Source: a virus
Direction: 5' to 3' (one strand)
Length of the DNA stretch: 33,082 nt
Virus record (IMG/VR): IMGVR_UViG_3300046375_000033
Location: 1-33,082 of that record
Position numbers and translations under genes: made by a program. The notes below the pieces were generated by a model. The model worked only from the letters and a program-made list of their open reading frames with translations. It was not told the DNA's origin and ran no database searches. Below, one piece after another: positions 15,965-23,146 of this stretch. Position 1 is the first letter of the stretch, and each line of letters begins with the position of its first letter.

Positions 15965-16882
15965 TTAAGTTATCGTCAGCCTTACCGCCGTCGCTTGCCC
16001 GGTGATCTTGATCTTCTGGAACCAAGACGCCTTGTACTTGTCGCTCGAAGTATCCTCATCGCGCCAACTCCGGATCCGAGTAAAACGACCGGCCACATTC
16101 ACGAAAGTCTTCATGAAACTGGTGTCATACTGGCTCGGGCCATCCTGTCCGAAAAAGATAATGCAATCACTGAAAACCCCGCCTTCATACAACGCGCCCT
16201 GGTTAACTTTCGCCTCCATTGGCACGTTCCACAGTTGCACGGTATTCGCCGGCGTCACGGCCTGTACCAGCACACCCTGGAACCGGCCACGCACGTTCGG
16301 ATTGCCCTGATATTTGACCCAAGCGCCGCTGTCAAAGTAGATCCGATTCGGCACAACACCGTAGTTATCCGCGATATATTTGCACACCATGTTAATCTCA
16401 TTAACCGGGTCATTCGCTGTACCAGCCGTTCCCCAGACTCCAGTAGGGGGCCCATAGGCAGCCGGCAATGGAGTTCCACCTGAACCATTGTTTACCAAGG
16501 TCCGCGCCTGCGCCAACACCAGATACAGGTTGTTATTCATCGCGGTGTTCACCAAGTCCGTGATCTTGCGCTGTTCCAAGACCGCGATATTGACCGGGTT
16601 GTTCTCCCGTTCCTGGTCGTCGATAAACGTCGCCAGACTGTACTCGGAGTTGATGTCCTGGAGATCGTTAACACTTAGGTGCAACATCTTCGAGGGTCCA
16701 CCGATAGCGCGGCGCATGTCGATCGCCGTAAAAGCGTTGCCGAGCCCATAATCCTTGTAATGATAGACGCCGCCACCCACCACTACTTCCGGGGCTAAAA
16801 AAGAGCCGATCTGATTCTTCTTCTCGTAATCGGCCACCACACCTTGGCTAAAGGTTAGTAACTGAACATGATCTTTGGTCAT
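15965..16882 (-). CDS. Major capsid protein
   Basis: 305 residues from ATG 16882, with AAGGAT about 10 bases upstream. It begins MTKDHVQLLTFSQGVVADYE and contains the long-helix region (INSEYSLATFIDDQERENNP) and P-domain-like beta segments expected of an HK97-fold subunit. It follows the protease/scaffold and decoration genes, as in most tailed phages. There is no separate N-terminal delta domain, which agrees with scaffolding being supplied by the protease-scaffold protein. The exact capsid family is not identified. Confidence 0.85.
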   Translation of the reverse strand: MTKDHVQLLTFSQGVVADYEKKNQIGSFLAPEVVVGGGVYHYKDYGLGNAFTAIDMRRAIGGPSKMLHLSVNDLQDINSEYSLATFIDDQERENNPVNIAVLEQRKITDLVNTAMNNNLYLVLAQARTLVNNGSGGTPLPAAYGPPTGVWGTAGTANDPVNEINMVCKYIADNYGVVPNRIYFDSGAWVKYQGNPNVRGRFQGVLVQAVTPANTVQLWNVPMEAKVNQGALYEGGVFSDCIIFFGQDGPSQYDTSFMKTFVNVAGRFTRIRSWRDEDTSSDKYKASWFQKIKITGQATAVRLTIT

Positions 16883-16915
16883 AACAATTTATCCTTATTA
16901 CTGAGTGCTAACCTT

Positions 16916-17314
16916 CTAGAATATGAAGAACGCGACCTCGAGATTGCCCAGTGAATCCTTCTGCGGATTGACCACCCAACCGACCTCTTTCCCAGCTGTT
17001 ACCGTAGCGGTCACCTGGCCGAAGGTCGTTTGGTCCTGGTTCACAATCGTTCCGATAAAAAACGTATCCCCGGACTTTGGCACCATGCTGATGGTGTAGC
17101 CGCCTTTGCAACCGACCGGCACGCTAAGCGTATCGGGATCGGCATCACTTAAAGCGACACCGACAACTCGGTCACCAACCACTCCGGCAACTTTCGCCGT
17201 GTGAGTAGTGCCATCTATCGTGACCAATTGGCCACGCAAAATCGTCACAGCGTTCGACGCAATCGGCAGCCAAACAATCCCCGGATCGCGGACAAGCGTT
17301 CCAACTGTACTCAT
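16916..17314 (-). CDS. Capsid decoration protein
   Basis: 132 residues, beta-rich and hydrophobic in alternation (GIVWLPIASNAVTILRGQLV, VVGDRVVGVALSDAD, GGYTISMVPKSGDTFFIG). It sits between the protease/scaffold and the major capsid genes, the common place for head decoration proteins (DUF2190-like). GAAAGGT lies about 9 bases before ATG 17314. It would bind the expanded shell and stabilise it. Family identification is by gene order and composition. Confidence 0.78.
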   Translation of the reverse strand: MSTVGTLVRDPGIVWLPIASNAVTILRGQLVTIDGTTHTAKVAGVVGDRVVGVALSDADPDTLSVPVGCKGGYTISMVPKSGDTFFIGTIVNQDQTTFGQVTATVTAGKEVGWVVNPQKDSLGNLEVAFFIF

Positions 17315-17359
17315 TTTATTTACCTTTCAATTTTTCTTGTGTTATCTGTTTTCTCCGAT

Positions 17360-17432
17360 CTGCAAAGGCGCTCACTGTCTGACCGAGCGCGACGTCCGCT
17401 TTCGCGCTTGCCAACTGTTCTGGCCTTTGCAG
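17360..17432 (-). other. Nested inverted repeats in the 130-base gap before the decoration gene
   Basis: CTGCAAAGGC at 17360-17369 pairs perfectly with GCCTTTGCAG at 17423-17432, and inside it AGCGCGA pairs with TCGCGCT around a 9-base loop. No run of Ts follows on either strand, so this is not a classical terminator. The gap 17315-17444 holds no gene. It may be an RNA processing or stability element that sets the ratio of protease/scaffold to capsid proteins. Confidence 0.5.
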
Positions 17433-17444
17433 TTCACTGTTCTA

Positions 17445-18737
17445 TCAAGCCTCGACCGGGAAGATTTCCGGCTTGTCCCGACGCGCTTTATTGAACGCGT
17501 CCGGGTAAGAGAGGTTCGGGTTAGCCGCCTGGATCTCGGCTACCGCCAAATGCTGGGCCTGCACCAAGTCCGCGGCGCTCTGCCCTTGCGTAACCCGCTT
17601 GGTATCGCTCACTTTGACGTCGATGACCTTTTGTAGGAGCGGGTTCTTCGGCATCGCCGCCAACACCTTTTTGGCCGTTTCGGGCTGGGCAATTAATTGC
17701 GCCGTATAGAAATCAATCGTTAACTGATCCTTGGCGCCGATCTTGCCCTCGGCAATTGCCGCCTGCACAATCGAGCTCGCCTCGGCTTTCTGTACTTCGA
17801 TCGCCTTAGCCGCCAAGGCCGTGTTCTCGCTGATCAGGCGCGCGTTAGCCGCTTGCACGGTCGCCAGCGCCTCATGCAGCCCGGTGACCGCGCGCACGAG
17901 TAACTCCTCATCCGCATCCGCCGCTTGTTCGGCGGTAATCACCTCAAGCTCAACTAATTTATCTGTCAATTTTACCATTTTGCTCTGTTCTCCTTCGTCG
18001 TCATCCGCCGACGCTGCGATTTTTTGTATTTCTCTGAAAGCTGGGTTGTTCGTCAATGAGCCGATCTCGCCGGTGCTCGGGAGCCCCGCCACCTCACCCT
18101 TGTCACTGAGTAGGAACGTGGGCGAAAAGTATGAATAGTTCCGGCCAGTCACCGCGTCCTTGCCAGCCTGCGTCCAGTCGACCTCGAGCACGACGCCTTT
18201 GGAATCGTCCCATTTAAACTGTTTCGGCAAAAAACTGGCCGCGCCGGGCTTGTGATCGAATGCGGCGTAGGGGCGCACGGTATCTTTGAGCCGACGATTC
18301 AGATCGGCCTGCAGCACGCTCGCTACGCTTTGGTCGACCTTGACCGATACATCTTTGGCTTTGCCGTTCACTACCGGCTTAATCCGCCAATCGCCTTTCG
18401 GAAAATAGATGATCTCGGCCGGCGTCTCACCCTCCAGATCGATCGACGCGGCGCTGACTAGCGAGCTCTCGGTCTTGTCGCCATTATCCGAAAAATCAAT
18501 CCCGTACTTCTTGCCGGCTGCCTTGATCCGGCCTTTGATCGTCTTGACGTCTTCACTCGAATATTTAGCCGCGTTCTTCGGCATGTTGATGTAAGACCAA
18601 GCCGCCCGCACGTGAGCCTCTGAATCGATCGGGTACTTCTTGTTCTTTTCATCGGCGTACTTCACGTCGCCGTACTTCGATTTGCCTTCGCTCGGGCTCA
18701 CGTCCTCGCGTTTCTCGATTGCCTGAATAATTTTCAT
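17445..18737 (-). CDS. Mu I-like head protease fused to scaffold
   Basis: 430 residues, ATG 18737 in ATGA overlap with the upstream gene. Residues 1-82 are a small basic domain (YGDVKYADEKNKKYPIDSEA, RAAWSYINMPKNAAKYS) often attached to phage proteases. Residues about 95-240 match the Mu gpI protease family, including AFDHKPGAA and SPTFLLSDKGEVAG..SLTNNPAFRE. Residues 250-430 are Ala/Glu/Lys-rich, helical and coiled-coil, as in scaffolds. In Mu the protease and scaffold arise from one nested gene, and an internal Met near 253 (MVKLTDKLVELE) could give a free scaffold here. Acts in prohead assembly. Confidence 0.85.
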   Translation of the reverse strand: MKIIQAIEKREDVSPSEGKSKYGDVKYADEKNKKYPIDSEAHVRAAWSYINMPKNAAKYSSEDVKTIKGRIKAAGKKYGIDFSDNGDKTESSLVSAASIDLEGETPAEIIYFPKGDWRIKPVVNGKAKDVSVKVDQSVASVLQADLNRRLKDTVRPYAAFDHKPGAASFLPKQFKWDDSKGVVLEVDWTQAGKDAVTGRNYSYFSPTFLLSDKGEVAGLPSTGEIGSLTNNPAFREIQKIAASADDDEGEQSKMVKLTDKLVELEVITAEQAADADEELLVRAVTGLHEALATVQAANARLISENTALAAKAIEVQKAEASSIVQAAIAEGKIGAKDQLTIDFYTAQLIAQPETAKKVLAAMPKNPLLQKVIDVKVSDTKRVTQGQSAADLVQAQHLAVAEIQAANPNLSYPDAFNKARRDKPEIFPVEA

Positions 18738-18958
18738 TTCTTAACCTTGATTTTGGTCGGTTCGGCCTCTTTCACCCTTTCACCCTCAGGGTGAATCGGC
18801 AACTTCTCGGGCATCTCCTCTTCACAGTAGTTGACGATCGCAACTAAGGCGTCAGCCAACGCCATGTCGGTTCCAGCACTGTCCCCATGATCTATTCCGG
18901 CGACCGCTTTCTGTACCTGGGCCCGGATATTGAAAAGCTTTTCGGCGCGCGTCATCAT
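18734..18958 (-). CDS. Small helical protein before the protease
   Basis: 74 residues, beginning MMTRAEKLFNIRAQVQKAVA and ending in a Lys-rich tail (TKIKVKK). It is coupled to both neighbours by ATGA overlaps (18734-18737 and 18955-18958). A Met-Met start leaves a 1-codon uncertainty. No known domain. The acidic centre and basic tail resemble small assembly accessories encoded in phage head operons. Confidence 0.65.
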   Translation of the reverse strand: MMTRAEKLFNIRAQVQKAVAGIDHGDSAGTDMALADALVAIVNYCEEEMPEKLPIHPEGERVKEAEPTKIKVKK

Positions 18959-19134
18959 AGTTCTGGAATTTTTAAATCAGTTCGCAGCGCTTTTGATCGC
19001 TTAGTGAAATCAACTTTTTCTAAGAGATCCTCAACCGTTAACCCCATTTCAGCTAACATCTGGTCGCTGATCTTGAAATCGCCGATCCGCGTTTCACAAC
19101 GGATCGGATCATATATAATTTCCGGCTCGCTCAT
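18955..19134 (-). CDS. Small head-operon protein (59 residues), unknown
   Basis: Reads MSEPEIIYDPIRCETRIGDF and then an amphipathic helical half ending DLKIPEL. It starts 4 bases after the stop of the 95-residue gene upstream and overlaps the next ATG by 4 bases, which closes what would otherwise be a 180-base gap in a tightly packed operon. Function unknown. Confidence 0.7.
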   Translation of the reverse strand: MSEPEIIYDPIRCETRIGDFKISDQMLAEMGLTVEDLLEKVDFTKRSKALRTDLKIPEL

Positions 19135-19137
19135 CGT

Positions 19138-19425
19138 TTAAATAATGCTTTCAACTCTTCCAACTAGTGTTGAATCTGCGGCTAGTACTTCAGGTAAAGA
19201 TTCAAATAGCTTTGGCTGTTCTTTCCTTAATCGATCCCAACGATCTGCGAAATTTAAGGATTGATCCTTGCATTGCATTTTGTCGATCTCATCCATAATT
19301 ATTTGCCGCTGATTGTGCATGGTTTCCCGCTGCTTGAATAAGGCCGGATCAAACTTACGTATCAGTTTCATCGATCGATAGAGATCCATGAAATCCACCA
19401 TTTTAGTTACCTCTGCCTCGTTCAT
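19138..19425 (-). CDS. Helical protein downstream of portal, unknown
   Basis: 95 residues, almost entirely helical and charged (MNEAEVTKMVDFMDLYRSMK), with a heptad-like middle (FKQRETMHNQRQIIMDEIDK). It overlaps the portal stop by ATGA (19422-19425), so it is translated with the portal. A chaperone or inner-capsid role is possible, but no family is recognised. Confidence 0.68.
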   Translation of the reverse strand: MNEAEVTKMVDFMDLYRSMKLIRKFDPALFKQRETMHNQRQIIMDEIDKMQCKDQSLNFADRWDRLRKEQPKLFESLPEVLAADSTLVGRVESII

Positions 19426-21407
19426 CGCTTAAAGATTCCTTTGAGCCACCGCTGAATCTGTGGCCAAGTCTTCAAGACCGGCATCACGCTCGAGCGGCAG
19501 TTGTATTTGATCGGCGGGAAATCAGGGAATTCCAGATCGTGCCCGATCGGTTTCAAATCTGGGTAAGTCCACCGTTTTCCGTTCAGCGCCACGCACTCGG
19601 GCGTAGTCCGGTCGTCCATCACCGATTTCCATTTGACGCCCTTGATCGTCGCGGCGTTCTCTCGGAAATATTGGGCGGTGTCATGCGACACGGCCGCCTC
19701 AGCCGGTGAACGATCCAATTGCTTTGGCTCAAGCACAGTCGTCGTCCCAGGTTCGCGCCGCGCCTCGACCGTTTCCAAAAACCGTAACACTTCGCCCGGT
19801 TCCGGTTCCTCGCCGTAATCGAGTGCAAAACTTACCTTGCGAGCCGGAACAGCGATTCCATCCTGGCCTTCGCCAGCATCATCAAAATCTGGGTCACAAC
19901 AGTCACGGTCACCAAGCCCAGCAGCGCCCACCCGCTCCACGATATTAGGTTTAGCCCCTGGTTCCTTGCTGCCGTTAGGCCTGCCCTGAGCTTTGTCGAA
20001 GGGCGCTCCAGCCGGCTCTGGTCGGGTTCCGAACGGTTGTGGATGTGGGGTTCCAAACGGGATAGCAGGCGGTTGCGGCGCCGCAGGTGGCTCGTAAACA
20101 TCGTCGTCGTCCTCCGGTGGCGTAAACTCGATCCGGGCATAGAGCTCTTTGTTCAGGACCGGGATCTTCATCTGGTTAAACAGGATGTTGTAAGCCTGTG
20201 CCAGATTAAACAAATCAATCGGCGAATTGATTACCGGCGCTAAGGTCGGGAATTCGGTCGCCTCGCCGAAATTGTAAATAACAATGCCCGGAATGATCTG
20301 GGTCGTGATGATCTTAGCCGCGTACTTAGCCGCCGCTTCCATCACTTCGTCCATTACCTTGCGGTGGACTGTCCCGAGCGCGCGGTTGCCACCGCTCTCC
20401 CGCACTTCGGTCGTCAACGTCTGGCCCAGCAACATGATATCGCAGACCTTATCGGCCTCATCGATCAGCCGTTCCTGCGGCAGGTGACCACTCGCGCTCC
20501 CGGCTGCGGCATCGATATGGATCTCGGTGCCTTTTGGATAAACGCCCCAGGTCGCCGCGGCGCTCTGGCGCATCATCTGCACCAGTTTCTGGTACACCAC
20601 ATCGTCACCCGGTTGGTAGTACGCTATGCGATTCGGGATCCCAAAAAGCTGCGCGTACGTCATGAACCACTCGAGCCCGAACCGGCTCGCGATCCACCAA
20701 GCGCTCAGCGTGCGCATCGGGGCCGTAAATACCGGATGGTTAGCGTGACTTTGTTTAATGCAGACCAGGAACTTGTATGGTGGGAAATCGACCAACTGGG
20801 TACCGCCTAGCATCCCGCTTGGGTTAAGCATTAGCCGGTCGACGTCATCCAAAACATACGGGTACCGGTAATAGCGCGCCGGCAACCACCGGGTACACTC
20901 GGGCATAATCCCACCGTCACGCTGTTCCCAATAAACCTCCATCACGGTAAACCCGGCCACGATCGAGTCGACGATATCTTCCAGAGTCTCTTTAAAATCA
21001 TGTTGCTGGAAAGCGACATCGCCGTGCATACCGAAAAGCGCCGTCTTAACGAAATCAGCTTTCTCGAGCGCGCTCGGGGTCGGTTCATCGTCGGCCTCAG
21101 CGTACGGCGTAACCGCAAATTCCATGCTCGAGACCGACTGCTTGAGTTTGCCCAGATTGGTTTGGAGCCGCGGCCAGGTATCAACCATCAGGCTCCAGAG
21201 TTGGTCTTGCCAATAAAGATCGCCGACAATCGCCGAATAAAGAATCCCCTCAACGTCGTTCGGAAACAGGCGCCGTTTGAGCTCGCGCAGGAGCCGATCC
21301 TGAACCTCGACGTTGATCATCGGCTCGGTGACAGGTGTCGTAGCCGTGTCGGGCATCGGCGGCGTGCCAGGCACGTTCAGGTTCAGGACGTCTGGGTTCT
21401 CAGCCAT
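19422..21407 (-). CDS. Portal protein (DUF935, Mu gp29-like) fused to Mu F-like domain
   Basis: 661 residues. Residues about 25-440 match the Mu gp29/DUF935 portal family (DVEGILYSAIVGDLYWQDQL, FMTYAQLFGIPNRIAYYQPG). About 440-560 is a Pro/Gly-rich linker. The last about 70 residues match the Mu gpF minor-head domain: DDRTTPEC at 598-605 and the closing NCRS at 636-639. In Mu these are two proteins, but here they are one chain. The portal is the DNA gate at one vertex, and the F-like part usually aids head assembly or is injected. Start 21407 overlaps the upstream small gene by 8 bases. Confidence 0.88.
   Translation of the reverse strand: MAENPDVLNLNVPGTPPMPDTATTPVTEPMINVEVQDRLLRELKRRLFPNDVEGILYSAIVGDLYWQDQLWSLMVDTWPRLQTNLGKLKQSVSSMEFAVTPYAEADDEPTPSALEKADFVKTALFGMHGDVAFQQHDFKETLEDIVDSIVAGFTVMEVYWEQRDGGIMPECTRWLPARYYRYPYVLDDVDRLMLNPSGMLGGTQLVDFPPYKFLVCIKQSHANHPVFTAPMRTLSAWWIASRFGLEWFMTYAQLFGIPNRIAYYQPGDDVVYQKLVQMMRQSAAATWGVYPKGTEIHIDAAAGSASGHLPQERLIDEADKVCDIMLLGQTLTTEVRESGGNRALGTVHRKVMDEVMEAAAKYAAKIITTQIIPGIVIYNFGEATEFPTLAPVINSPIDLFNLAQAYNILFNQMKIPVLNKELYARIEFTPPEDDDDVYEPPAAPQPPAIPFGTPHPQPFGTRPEPAGAPFDKAQGRPNGSKEPGAKPNIVERVGAAGLGDRDCCDPDFDDAGEGQDGIAVPARKVSFALDYGEEPEPGEVLRFLETVEARREPGTTTVLEPKQLDRSPAEAAVSHDTAQYFRENAATIKGVKWKSVMDDRTTPECVALNGKRWTYPDLKPIGHDLEFPDFPPIKYNCRSSVMPVLKTWPQIQRWLKGIFKR
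19980..20003. repeat. Dispersed TGAGCTTTGTCGAA-type repeat inside the portal linker
   Basis: The plus strand reads CCCTGAGCTTTGTCGAAGGG, an imperfect palindrome of a kind scattered in many bacterial genomes (CCCTGAGCNTGTCGAAGGG class). In the portal frame it encodes residues about 469-476, FDKAQGRP, a peptide typical of in-frame insertions of that element. It lies exactly in the Pro/Gly linker between portal and F-like domains. Confidence 0.6.
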
Positions 21408-21573
21408 TTATGTTCTCGCCCCGAGCCACGGCTTCGAGAATCTGGTTAAATTCGCCGAACGACAGCCGAAAAAATTCTTTGTCTTGACGTTTGAAAATAA
21501 TTGCATCATCGGGGTTGCAAACCTCAGCAACGATTTCGGGCTGCTCCTCAAGTTCTACGATGTAGTGCAGCAT
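21400..21573 (-). CDS. Small protein before portal (57 residues)
   Basis: Reads MLHYIVELEEQPEIVAEVCN and ends RGENING, with a compact beta-beta-alpha look. ATG 21573 follows the previous stop by 8 bases, with AAAGAG upstream, and the TGA overlaps the portal ATG by 8 bases. Without it there would be a 174-base hole in the operon. Unknown function; translational coupling to the portal is likely. Confidence 0.65.
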   Translation of the reverse strand: MLHYIVELEEQPEIVAEVCNPDDAIIFKRQDKEFFRLSFGEFNQILEAVARGENING

Positions 21574-21581
21574 TGGCTCTT

Positions 21582-22049
21582 TTACGTCACTGTAAAATCT
21601 AAAGTGTTGCTCACCTGCCCGTCCGCGTTCTTCACGCTGACCGGCAAAACCCCAGGATACTGAATATGCGCCGCGCCACTGAAGAGCACGCTCAGCTCGG
21701 TTGGCGTAATGCTCGCCGGAACCAGACTATGGGCCAGACCAATATTAACCGTTGGTCCCGCATCAAACCTCGTACCGCTAATAGCAACCGTGATATCGGC
21801 TCCAGCCGGCCCGGTGGCTGGGGACAACGCCGTAACCGTTGGCGGCTCAGCCGGAGGCGGGCCCGGTACGCCCGCGTAATGATTGGCCACCACGTAAATG
21901 TCGTGATCGTTATCCTTGAAATCGTCCGGGTAACTGATCCGCAGGTAGTTATAGACCTGCGACCAGTGAACTCCAGGCATCAAAGCCTTCATCGCGGTCA
22001 TCGCCGTCGTTTGGGCGGCAGTTGGGGCAAATGCGAATTCCTCACTCAT
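21582..22049 (-). CDS. PGVHW/HDxYVVA-domain protein with Ig-like C-terminus (second copy)
   Basis: 155 residues, paralogue of the gene at 15176-15631. Shared N-terminal pattern: LMPGVHWSQVYNYLRISYPD, then HDIYVVA. The C-terminal half is an IPT/TIG-type immunoglobulin domain: PPTVTALSPATGPAGADITV and the closing VKNADGQVSNTLDFTVT. A short Pro-rich hinge (PGPPPAEPP) joins the halves. It lies between endolysin and portal. Surface decoration or weak carbohydrate binding is inferred from the fold. The N-terminal domain may anchor it to the virion. Confidence 0.78.
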   Translation of the reverse strand: MSEEFAFAPTAAQTTAMTAMKALMPGVHWSQVYNYLRISYPDDFKDNDHDIYVVANHYAGVPGPPPAEPPTVTALSPATGPAGADITVAISGTRFDAGPTVNIGLAHSLVPASITPTELSVLFSGAAHIQYPGVLPVSVKNADGQVSNTLDFTVT

Positions 22050-22056
22050 TTTTTAA

Positions 22057-22791
22057 TTAACCTTTCTGCACTACGTTAACCGTCACGCCCGGCGGCGCGT
22101 TGATCGTGACTGTCACGATTAAATCAGTCGGTGGCGGCGGTGGCGGTGGTGCCGGAGTTCCGCTGGCCCATTCGGCTGCCAGTTGTTCCGGTGTCCCTGG
22201 ATAAGAATTGCAGTCAACTCCTCCGCTGCAACCGGCTACGGTGTGCGGCGGCGGCCCCGTCGTCCCGTCGGTATATTGCCAGAGCCAGTACGTTTTCCAG
22301 CTCGCCTGCACGACCGGAGTAGTCCCGTATTGCGCCAGCCAAAGCCGCCGGGCGCCCCACCAATCGTCTTTCTTATTGCCTAAGTCCTCCTTAATCTGGT
22401 TACCACTGTATAAAACGCACTGGCCAGCACGCCCCAAGCCGGCTTCAGCCTGCGTGATAAAATCCTTGGCCTGCGAAAGCGACATCTGGCTTGAGCTGTT
22501 AGGCTCAAAATCCAGGCAAAAGAGCGTGTCGGCATCGACCTGCGCGAAACCCAGAAAATTGGCGACTTGCAGCTTTACATCGCTTGAGTCGCCGAAATGG
22601 TAAGCGCCCCATTTTAGGCCGGCCTTAAGCGCAGCGGTACGCTGTTTGTCGTAGGTCGAATCCTGGAACCCGGTGCCTTGTGTAGCCTTGTAAATTACTC
22701 CGACGATCCCGGCGGCTTTGACCTTGGCGTAATCCTCTGCTGGATCGTAATGACTCAGATCGATGACCAAAAAATTGATCGGCTCACTCAT
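22057..22791 (-). CDS. GH25 endolysin (lysozyme-like muramidase)
   Basis: 244 residues. A glycoside hydrolase family 25 barrel spans residues 1-205: VIDLSHYDP puts the first catalytic Asp at D11, and CLDFEPN gives the D94-x-E96 pair. GVIYKATQG and WLWQYTDGT are also typical. It cleaves the N-acetylmuramic acid to N-acetylglucosamine bond of peptidoglycan at lysis. A Pro-rich linker (PPPPPPP) near 215-221 leads to a short C-terminal beta tail (IVTVTINAPPGVTVNVVQKG) of unknown role. No signal peptide, so it needs a holin. It lies in the packaging region, unlike the usual place beside a holin. Confidence 0.93.
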   Translation of the reverse strand: MSEPINFLVIDLSHYDPAEDYAKVKAAGIVGVIYKATQGTGFQDSTYDKQRTAALKAGLKWGAYHFGDSSDVKLQVANFLGFAQVDADTLFCLDFEPNSSSQMSLSQAKDFITQAEAGLGRAGQCVLYSGNQIKEDLGNKKDDWWGARRLWLAQYGTTPVVQASWKTYWLWQYTDGTTGPPPHTVAGCSGGVDCNSYPGTPEQLAAEWASGTPAPPPPPPPTDLIVTVTINAPPGVTVNVVQKG

Positions 22792-22997
22792 GTCGGAACA
22801 GGTTGTTGGGTTGGCACCGGTACGCTGCTCTGGGGCGCATACCGTTCGTTAAAGACTTTGGAAAAAACCTCAGCCGCTTCTAAAGCCGTCACGGCGACCG
22901 GTTGCCAATCCCAATGAGTATGGCCCAAGCGCTGGGCAAAAATGCCGTACAGTCCGAGAGCAGCTTCTTTGATTTGATCGGCTTGTTCTTGACTCAT
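22788..22997 (-). CDS. Small protein preceding the endolysin
   Basis: 69 residues, helical (MSQEQADQIKEAALGLYGIF) with a Pro/Gln/Val tail (SSVPVPTQQPVPT). No transmembrane segment long enough to be a holin. ATGA overlap with the endolysin at 22788-22791. Unknown function. Confidence 0.7.
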   Translation of the reverse strand: MSQEQADQIKEAALGLYGIFAQRLGHTHWDWQPVAVTALEAAEVFSKVFNERYAPQSSVPVPTQQPVPT

Positions 22998-23002
22998 ATT
23001 TC

Positions 23003-23146
23003 TTATTTTTCGGAACTAGCAAAACTTCCTGTTACCGGCGGGGCGCTTTCTTTGATCTCTTCCCGCACCGCGATCTGGCGCTGCTCAATGCGCTTCAGAT
23101 ATGCGAGCACTTCATCGAGCTTAGCTAAAATTTCTTGGTCGCTCAT
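23003..23146 (-). CDS. Short coiled-coil protein (47 residues)
   Basis: Reads MSDQEILAKLDEVLAYLKRI, continuing as a charged heptad helix to about residue 32, then a Ser/Pro tail. It starts at ATG 23146, in ATGA overlap with the methyltransferase stop, and ends 6 bases before the next gene. Its packing between two coupled genes supports it. Unknown function. Confidence 0.68.
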   Translation of the reverse strand: MSDQEILAKLDEVLAYLKRIEQRQIAVREEIKESAPPVTGSFASSEK

